A stretch of 64,000 bases of DNA from Bidens hawaiensis (lineage: Eukaryota; Streptophyta; Magnoliopsida; Asterales; Asteraceae). A program made the translations under genes and the position numbers. The DNA is taken from NCBI GenBank assembly GCA_021521415.1, contig JAIQDT010009213.1, forward strand, positions 1-64,000, written 5' to 3'. This document shows positions 57,256-64,000 of this stretch, in pieces. The notes below the pieces were generated by a model, which saw nothing but the letters and a program-made list of their open reading frames with translations, ran no database searches and was not told the origin of the DNA. The first letter of the stretch is position 1, and every line of letters begins with the position of its first letter.

Positions 57256-58194
57256 CTCGGTTTGTGTTATATAGAATATATATTTAATTCATATTTTATA
57301 TTTTTAGATGAGATTGTTTGGATATATGGGTTTTATGAACCTACATAGACAAACACTTATCGTCATTACTTATAATAGGCAGTGGTTAGCTGGAAACCTA
57401 TTTCCATTTGTTTTATAAGGAAAACACGCAACCAAAGGTGAGTTCACTACTTCTTTCATAAACGCTTTTCTTGGAGAAAACAAGAACACATTTCTTTAAA
57501 TTGTGTACTCCTTTTATATCACTTGTGTATTAAACACGCACATATTATGAAAATACTTACACACTAAGCAGTTAGAATGGGATTAGTGAGGTGATCTTGA
57601 GTAGTATCACTAGGTCTGATAAGCCCTATTTGGGCTAGTCGCGCTAGCACAACTGGGAGTCAAACGGTTGTAACATTGACCTAACATATGCACCATTGTT
57701 TAAGATAGACATGGCGGGAGGCACCAAACACACTTCATTGAGCTCTAGTTCATTCGCTTAGTAACTTGTAAACAATCTATCTACCTAATGATATGATTGA
57801 GTTATGCATTATTTGACAACACTTACTTTTTATTAAAACTTGCGAACTCACCAACCTTGTGTTAACACAATTTGATATATATTTTTCCAAGTCATTGAGG
57901 TTACACATTGGATAATAAACATGCATTTGGAGTCTCATCAATTTCACAAACATTTTATTTTGTTTTGGATTGTGTTTGATTTGCACATGCATGTTTACTT
58001 TTGCTTCCACACTATATACATTAAATTGCTTCCGTAGGTTTTTAAACAATTTTGTTTTTCACTACTCATGTACAATACGGATAAACAGTATTTTAAAATT
58101 CATATAGTGATTATTCAACATGACTAGTGGCCGGTACATGATGCGTCATACATCTCGTTGTAAAATCCTGCAGTTGGAAATTTGAGGGTGTGAC
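57256..58194. other. Right part of the old gypsy LTR
   Basis: Non-coding. It has a GTGAGT donor-like site at 57438 and a TTTTTCCAAG acceptor-like site ending at 57891, preceded by GAACTCACCAACCTTGTGTT. It ends GGGTGTGAC at 58194. Confidence 0.45.
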
Positions 58195-58508
58195 GTGAAT
58201 TATCCAAGTGTACAACATATGGCCAATATATATGATATGGACAAAAGTGCCATCCACCATTTCGTAAACATTTTTTTATAATACTTCGCGATGTTGGTCC
58301 CTTTTCAAACTTTTCACATGGTGAGTGATGTAAGGATAACAAAACTAGGAATAACTAATTAGAACTTATACACACTCTTTACAAAACTTATCGATCTTTT
58401 CCATTAAAATTCAGTTTTTTTCTCAATTTATTCACACCATAATACATCATATGATCATACTTGACACCATTTATCATTAACTTTTTCCAAATCAAAAAAT
58501 CAATTAGG

Positions 58509-58614
58509 CTATGTCTAATGAAGGGACTATAAATGAAACGCTTTGCGCCATGTGGCGCTTAATCAACAAATTGTGGGTTTTTAGTTTTAAGGGTGCAATG
58601 GTGTTATAGGCTTG
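58509..58614. mobile_element. Small MITE-like segment
   Basis: The left end GGCTATGTCTAATGAAGGG and the minus-strand right end GCCTATAACACCATTGCACCC are similar but not identical. The interior holds GCGCCATGTGGCGC, an inner palindrome. Tentative. Confidence 0.3.
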
Positions 58615-58620
58615 TAGCCC

Positions 58621-58682
58621 ATATATATATATATGCATGTATATATCACACACACACACACACTCAAATATAATAATAATAA
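58621..58682. repeat. Microsatellites (AT)n, (CA)n and (ATA)n
   Basis: Consecutive short runs of AT, then CA, then ATA. Confidence 0.85.
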
Positions 58683-60470
58683 AATCAACTCACAAGCTCC
58701 TCGCCCCCACCCTTGTCGCCTAGGGGGGCGGTGTTCTCGCCCCCTTTCGCCCCTTGTCGCCTTTCTTTGCCGCTCGGTACACATAGCCTTACATATTTTC
58801 CCAAGCCAAAAATCAATTGCATATATCCCCTTTTAAAACATATATATTACTTCATTCGTCCAATTAAAAGTGTCATGGTTTGTAAAACACAAGGTTCAAG
58901 GTAGATTGAATGATTACTTTTTTTACTTACCAAATGATAATAACGCCTTTGGAAATTAGGTCCATCAATATTGTTTATTGATGTTAGACGTGTGTGTTTA
59001 AAGGTAAACTTGAAAATTGGCTAATAATTTTGAAAGTGGGCATTTGTAATGAGAAAAATAAAAAAGGAAATATGAAGACACGAAGGGAGTACATATTTAA
59101 CCATTTCATTATAATTAACTTACTAAAGACTATTTTACCCTATTTTACTAAAGGAATTTTATTACATATTTTTCTTTGGCAACCGATAGGCTGACAACAC
59201 GTTCAGGCCCAGTGGGTTAAACTTACGTGGCCTCGGGTCCAAACGTACTCACGCAAGAATGACGGCGATGTTCACCCGCATACGTTGAAAAAATGAGGTT
59301 CGGATTTCATAATTCAAAGTTAGTTTAGATTTTTATTTTTATTTTAAATTATTATTCTCATTCCTCCTAACATACCACAACCATGATAATCCGATTACCG
59401 CCTGGCCATGTTGGATTGCCGCGTGACGGTGCTTGTAGTGGCGGATCCAGAAATTTAGTTAATGGGTGAAAAAAAATTCAACCAAGAACTCGTCAATTCA
59501 AACTAAAACAAGTCAAACCAAAATGGGTCGGCTCAAATCGAAACGGTTCGAGTAAAAAATTTACATTAAACAAACTACCTATAAAAATATAAACAATAAA
59601 TTTCATTAAATATAAAAATATAAACAATAAATTTCATTATCATATTTTTTAGGATTTTCATCTCGTATAATGGGGCCTAATGAGACGCACAAGTCATAAC
59701 TACATATAATTACGGGCTTTAAGTATTTTTAGTTCGGGCTTTAGTGATTAAAATTATAAGGCACAAAAGTAATACTTTTTTTGGGTTGGTTTGTGATTAT
59801 TTAAAATAAGTAATGTTTCTGGTCCTTCTGGATGAGCATCGTCACAAATTTATTTTCGATGATTATTTAAAAAAATAACATGTAATTAAAACATCAAACA
59901 TAATAGTTTATCTAGTTTTGGTTCTTATACACTTTTTTTCTTTTATGTTTTGTATGATGTGGGCTCTGAAACTCTAGATACTATTGGGCTCAAGTTCCTG
60001 TTGAGCTTATTGAGCTTTGGAAATGCCCATGTGAGATCACATATTTTGTATAAAACTCATCAGGCGTAAGAGATTATTTAATTTTTTAGTCAACTCGTCT
60101 AATACCTTGTTTTGTCTCATCTTCCCAAATTTACAATTCGTCGTGCTGATGATTTGAGTCTATTTTTGTATTAGGTTATTAGCAATTGTTGTTTATATGT
60201 TTTCTTCTTGATCGATTTCATGTTGAAATCAAGGTGCATTGTATTGATTCATTGTTTGAGGAGAGATTATGAATATATGTTAAGTTCAAGTTTGGCTAGT
60301 CAAAAAGTCCATCCAACTTTCTTATTTCCAAAAAAATATACTTTTTACACATATTGACATATATAAAAACAAAAATTAATATTTATGACATACATGTAAT
60401 ACAAAAATTTATGAACTACATAATTTTTATTTATGCATATTAAAATTTGGGTTGTAGTTTTGGGTTATAA

Positions 60471-61357
60471 TTATTATATTATATAATATAAAAGAAAAGT
60501 TTGGTGATGTAAGAGTATTATTAGTCCATTTGGCATTGTGAGATTGGCTAAGTAATTTTTTTATTTTGAATATCAAATGATTATTTGTGTCCATTCACCG
60601 CCGTAATGCCTGAGACCAAAAACGTTAGGGTTTTACCAACCCACTGTCGCAACGCCTGGTATCGACAACGCTCGGGTTTTTCCAACACCCAGGTTTAACC
60701 GACCTTTTTTGTTTTAGTTCTAGTACCGAAAAGAATGTAAACGAAATCAATCGAATTTGCGTCGACTCACCGTCGCAATTTATGGTTTTGCAGACTCATT
60801 GCAACTTATGGTTTTGCCGACTCAACGCCTGGTGCCTACAACACTTGGGTTTTAGTTTTATTACCGTAACGTATGTAACCGAAAATGACCAAATTCACGC
60901 CGACAGACTGCCGCATGACTGGGACCGACAAAGCTCATATTTTACAGTGCCTGGGTTTCACCGATCCAGCGTCGTCGTACGAACATAGTGTGAACCAACC
61001 GAATGTCGATTTTGTTTTTTTTTTTTTTTTATGTTTTAATCCCGGTACCGTCACGAATGTGTCGGAGACCAACCGGACTTGCGTAGACTCATCGCCTCAA
61101 CTCCCGGGATTGACCCAATCGTGTTTTACCAAAACTTTAGTTATACCGGCCAACACCACCCCATTGGTCCACCTCAATTTTTATATTTTTTTTGTTTTAT
61201 TATTTGTTTTAGTTCTGGTACAATAATGCACGTAACCGAAACCGACTGAATTTGCGTTCGCTTACCATATCATCACTTAGGACCGACAATGCTTGAGTTT
61301 TACCATCCCTGGGTTTTACCAACCTGTCACGGCGCAATGCGCCGATAAAAATACTAG
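60471..61357 (+). mobile_element. Probable non-autonomous Helitron
   Basis: The 3' end is diagnostic: a hairpin with arms CGGCGC and GCGCCG around AAT (61330-61344), nine bases, then CTAG at 61354-61357 followed by T, as Helitrons end (CTRR before a T). The 5' end is placed near 60471 from TTATATTATATAATATAAAAG, a common plant Helitron start, but without a clear TC. The interior is a degenerate set of repeats (GCCTGGT, CGACAACGCT, GGGTTTTACC, ACCGA words) and no Rep/helicase. The left boundary is uncertain. Confidence 0.6.
61330..61357 (+). other. Helitron 3' terminal hairpin and CTAG end
   Basis: A six-base-pair GC-only stem with a three-base loop, followed by ATAAAAATA and CTAG. Confidence 0.75.
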
Positions 61358-62396
61358 TTTATATATATTAAAATTTTGACAATATTTAAAACAAACCAAA
61401 ACAAGCCTGTTAACGAGCAAGCTTATTTTGGCCCGGGCTCAGCTTGTTAAATTAATCAAATTGATTCTAAACTAGCTCTTTTCAAGTGGGTGTTTTTAAA
61501 AAAACCTCTCAAATTGGCACGTTTGGCCCTAACAGTTTTAATTAACCAATCCCCGGTTCAAACCCTTGTGTAACACAAAGATGACAATCGACCCATTTGG
61601 CCCTAACAATTTTACAACAAGCATATGTAAACCGACCCATTGGCTTCAAGCCGCTCCCCACGAAGATGACACTTCTCGCTGTTTAAAATCCTCAAATGAA
61701 ACACAAATAAAAAATCAGTAAATAATGTAACACCAAATTAATTTAAAAAAAACTATCAGAATTCTTTGCCCTAGTGGTATCTACGTTGTGTAAAATAATT
61801 TCATTTCCATTGACGTTGAAGACTTGAAGTTGCAGGTTTTGTTATAGACAAATTAAAAAAACGTATAAGCCGTGAAAAAAGTTAATTTATTACTCAATTA
61901 CAGTTAAAAAAAATACCAAATAAATGCAACAAAAAATTTGAGTTAAGCCTTATGTAAAGTTGTCGGTTCGAATACTGAGCTTACTTGGGTTTTCGTCCAC
62001 CTTGTGTTACACCAGAGAGTTATGCTCTTGTGGTGGTACAACTACTGTCAAGTGGCAGTCAACGATATGGTTTCCCGAGGAAACCTCCAAGCCAAACTCC
62101 AAAGTCATCGTGAACCCGATTAAAAGACATAGACCGGCTAGAACAACTGGACTCTCCAATTAAAAAGGTGCAGCCCTAGACACGAAAATATATTAAAAAC
62201 AAAATCCCAATAACAAAGTCAATCTCATTGAACCTTCTTAAACCCCTAATAAACCCTGCCTGCGTTTAACAGCCGACCAATGCATTCGGCATTCGAACAT
62301 CATCATCTTCTTCTTCGTCATTCATTCAGTTAATCAATTACACAATCCAACACTTCAGATGCCAATTAATTTGGGTATTATTATTATTAGCAAACA
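61358..62396. other. Region upstream of the PPR gene
   Basis: No second gene is supported. GGTTCAAACCC (about 61555) and GGTTCGAATAC (about 61965) resemble the B box of tRNA-derived SINEs, and each is followed by CTTGTGT(A/T)AC-like words. No tRNA fold was found. The last 100 bases (CATCATCATCTTCTTCTTCG, about 62299) look like a plant 5' UTR. Confidence 0.45.
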
Positions 62397-62403
62397 ATGT
62401 TGA
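62359..62403 (+). promoter_or_regulatory. Upstream ORF overlapping the PPR start
   Basis: An ATG at 62359 opens a 14-codon frame ending TGA at 62401-62403, out of frame with and overlapping the main ATG at 62397. If it is in the mRNA it could reduce PPR translation. The transcription start is unknown. Confidence 0.4.
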
Positions 62404-64000
62404 TCCAATTTAGCGTTTTGAAATTAGGGTTTCTTAAATCTCAATCCATTTTAACTCGTTCCAGTTTCCATTCCAAGATTCTCATAAACACCCACATGAA
62501 TTACAATCTATTAGACTCAATCCTATCGTTTAACCGGTTAATCGACACCACCCCTGTTCCACCAGTTCGTGATTTCAATCACATCCTGATCGAAATAGCC
62601 AAAATGAAGCAATACCCGGCTGCAATTTCACTCATTAGAGAGCATAATTTGTTGGGTTTTTGTTCTTTCGTAAAACCAAATTTGTATACTTTCAGTATCG
62701 CGATAAATTGCTTGTGTCATATGGGTCAGGTGAATGGCGGGTTTGCGGTGTACGGGAGGATGATTAAGTTTGGGTGTAAGCCGGATTGTCCGGTGGTTAA
62801 TACTTTGTTGAGAGGGCTTTGTGATACAGGTGATTTGTCCCGCGCGATTGGGTTTTTTGAAAAGATTGTGAAAAACGGGTTGGAACCGACAAGGGTGACG
62901 TATGGGACGTTGATTAATGGGATTTGTAAAAGTGGTGACCCGTTAAACGCGCTGCAGGTGTTGAAAGATCTGGAGGAGAGTAAGGTGTGTCGGCCGGATA
63001 CGGTCGAGTATAATATTATTATAGATTGTTTTTGTAAAAGAGGGGATGTGATTAAGGCGCATGAGGTTTTTCATGAAATGAAAGCTAAAGGTGTTGGTCC
63101 GGATATTGTGACGTTTAATACCTTGATTCGAGGTTTTTGTGGTTTAGGCCTTCAGGAAGAAGTGGATTCGTTGTTGGACGAAATGAAAGTTAGAGATATT
63201 TCTTTGGATGTAGTCACGTATAGCATAATAGCTCATGTCTTGTGTAAAAAAGGTGAGGTGGATGAAGGGTGTAAAGTGGTTGAACAAATGATGAAAGAAG
63301 GTAAGAAACCGGATACGCATACTTACACTACACTGCTTCACGGGTATTGTTTGGTAGGTGAAGTTAAGATAGCTAAAAAGATTTTTGATTTAATGATTGC
63401 ACAAGGATGTATGCCTAGTGAGATTAGCTACACCGCGCTAATGCATGGATTTTGCTTACATGGCAATGTGAATCGCGCTAGAAAGATCTTTGATACTATG
63501 GTTAAACAACGGTGTACGCCTTGTGTTGTTAGTTATAGCATTTTGATTAAAGGATACTGCAAGGCGAAAAAGATGGATAAAGCGTGGGATCTCGTTAGGG
63601 AAATGTATCAAAAGGGGATTGTTCCTAATATTGTGACGTGGACGACTCTTATCGATGGCTGTTGTCACGTTGGAAGATACAAAGAGGCTTTTCTTCTTTT
63701 TGATGGAATTCAAAAGCATAACGTTGCAAATCCAAATAAGTATACTTACTCTACTTTGATTGATTCTTTGTTGAAAAGAGGGAAACTTGAGAAAGCCCTT
63801 AAAATGTGCAGAACTATGGAAGAAAAAGGTATAGGCCCTGATATTGTTCTTTATACGAGTCTTATTGACGGTCTGTGTAAAGCCACGAAAATCAATGATG
63901 GTTGTAAAGTGTTTAGTAAGCTTCATGATCATCACGTGCAGCCTAATTGTAAAACATATAATGTTTTAATGGGTGGGTTTTTCAAGAATGGTAGACTTAA
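62397..64000 (+). CDS. P-class pentatricopeptide repeat protein, RFL-like, 3' end beyond window
   Basis: Open from ATG 62397 to the window end: 534 codons and no stop. The N-terminus (MLIQFSVLKLGFLKSQSILT) is basic, Ser-rich and lacks acidic residues, as in mitochondrial targeting peptides. From about residue 58 there are some 13 repeats of 35 residues with the P-class pattern, for example VTYGTLINGICKSGDPLNAL, VEYNIIIDCFCKRGDVIKAH, VTFNTLIRGFCGLG and VSYSILIKGYCKAKKMDKAW. The opening segment PPVRDFNHILIEIAKMKQYP resembles the first repeat of the Restorer-of-fertility-like clade. P-class PPRs bind organelle RNA with one repeat per base. Some RFL members silence mitochondrial transcripts that cause male sterility. 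No intron is seen, as is usual. This start is chosen because upstream in-frame sequence lacks targeting features. The PPR call is firm, the RFL placement less so. Confidence 0.93.
   Translation, partial: MLIQFSVLKLGFLKSQSILTRSSFHSKILINTHMNYNLLDSILSFNRLIDTTPVPPVRDFNHILIEIAKMKQYPAAISLIREHNLLGFCSFVKPNLYTFSIAINCLCHMGQVNGGFAVYGRMIKFGCKPDCPVVNTLLRGLCDTGDLSRAIGFFEKIVKNGLEPTRVTYGTLINGICKSGDPLNALQVLKDLEESKVCRPDTVEYNIIIDCFCKRGDVIKAHEVFHEMKAKGVGPDIVTFNTLIRGFCGLGLQEEVDSLLDEMKVRDISLDVVTYSIIAHVLCKKGEVDEGCKVVEQMMKEGKKPDTHTYTTLLHGYCLVGEVKIAKKIFDLMIAQGCMPSEISYTALMHGFCLHGNVNRARKIFDTMVKQRCTPCVVSYSILIKGYCKAKKMDKAWDLVREMYQKGIVPNIVTWTTLIDGCCHVGRYKEAFLLFDGIQKHNVANPNKYTYSTLIDSLLKRGKLEKALKMCRTMEEKGIGPDIVLYTSLIDGLCKATKINDGCKVFSKLHDHHVQPNCKTYNVLMGGFFKNGRL

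Larger units (their letters stand above)
44774..58194 (+). repeat. Old gypsy LTR interrupted by later insertions
   Basis: The left end CGTGACACCCGAC and right end GAGGGTGTGAC look like mutated TGTGACACCC...GGGTGTGACA termini. Flanks TTGAA and GTGAA match at four of five bases. The right part (57438-57891) repeats the layout of the other two gypsy LTRs here, including AACTCACCAACCTTGTGTT. No gag-pol is present, so it would be a solo LTR. This is an inference from sequence style; no partner LTR is in the window. Confidence 0.45.
58195..60470. other. AT-rich intergenic stretch
   Basis: No gene is supported. It includes a MITE-like segment at 58509-58614, microsatellites at 58621-58682 (AT, CA and ATA runs), and a GTAGTGGCGGATCCAGAAAT segment near 59435, a word common at the edges of dispersed plant repeats. 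Confidence 0.5.

Noticed and set aside
58587..58904. Overlapping frames around the CA microsatellite
   Set aside because: Multiple overlapping short frames on both strands with no motif and with simple-sequence content.
61545..62000. tRNA gene or intact SINE suggested by GGTTCAAACCC and GGTTCGAATAC
   Set aside because: No cloverleaf arms or properly spaced A box were found, and no clear poly-A or poly-T tail or target duplication was seen.
63144..63935. Minus-strand frames opposite the PPR gene
   Set aside because: They are shadows of the plus-strand PPR reading frame, which has clear 35-residue periodicity.

Overview
This 64-kb window is plant nuclear DNA dominated by transposable elements. 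Evidence for a plant is an RFL-like pentatricopeptide-repeat (PPR) gene, plant LTR-retrotransposon lineages (Tat, Tekay and Athila types, plus Ty1/copia), a Helitron end, and initiator-Met-tRNA-type primer binding sites. A eudicot, perhaps Asteraceae, seems likely, but that is inference. I see no bacterial operons, CRISPR arrays, rRNA or tRNA genes. The only convincing host gene is the PPR gene at the right edge.

Layout. (1) 1-16740: a decayed Ty1/copia element, interrupted inside its integrase region by a 12.7-kb Ty3/gypsy Tat-lineage element (1516-14209, minus orientation, 1089-bp LTRs, target duplication CGTAT). The Tat element carries an extra gene on the opposite strand (about 3181-6764, plus) with six recognisable GT-AG introns. 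(2) 16741-18621: short tandem repeats and a MITE-like segment. (3) 18622-21655: a non-coding LTR element (330-bp LTRs, duplication TATGT). (4) 23448-30391: a head-to-tail array of gypsy LTR pieces with a 2236/2237-bp period, ending in a complete 2.47-kb LTR. (5) 33004-42119: an intact, very young Tekay-type chromovirus (2204-bp LTRs differing at about four positions, duplication GCTAG, one 1480-codon gag-pol frame). (6) 42120-44773: a long near-perfect hairpin, a candidate terminal-inverted-repeat element and a 100-bp tandem repeat. (7) 44774-58194: an old gypsy LTR holding a broken reverse-transcriptase-type gene fragment, which is split by an Athila-type element with gag-protease only (46726-57186, duplication ATAGG). 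That element is itself split by a small TRIM-like element (52241-54475, duplication GTTAC). (8) 60471-61357: a probable non-autonomous Helitron. (9) 62397-64000: the 5' part of the RFL-like PPR gene, open to the window end.

How the parts relate. The nesting gives a relative history: copia before Tat; old gypsy LTR and RT fragment before Athila-type element before TRIM-like element. By LTR divergence counted by eye, Tekay (about 0.2%) and Tat (about 0.5%) are the most recent, and the Athila-type and 18622-21655 elements are older (a few percent). No undescribed defence or metabolic system is visible. The observations most worth following are the intron-bearing antisense gene inside the Tat element, tandem hairpins with compensatory base changes in the Tekay LTR, intron-like signals shared by three LTR families, and the alternating palindromes of the GCGAAGTT motif in the TRIM-like element.
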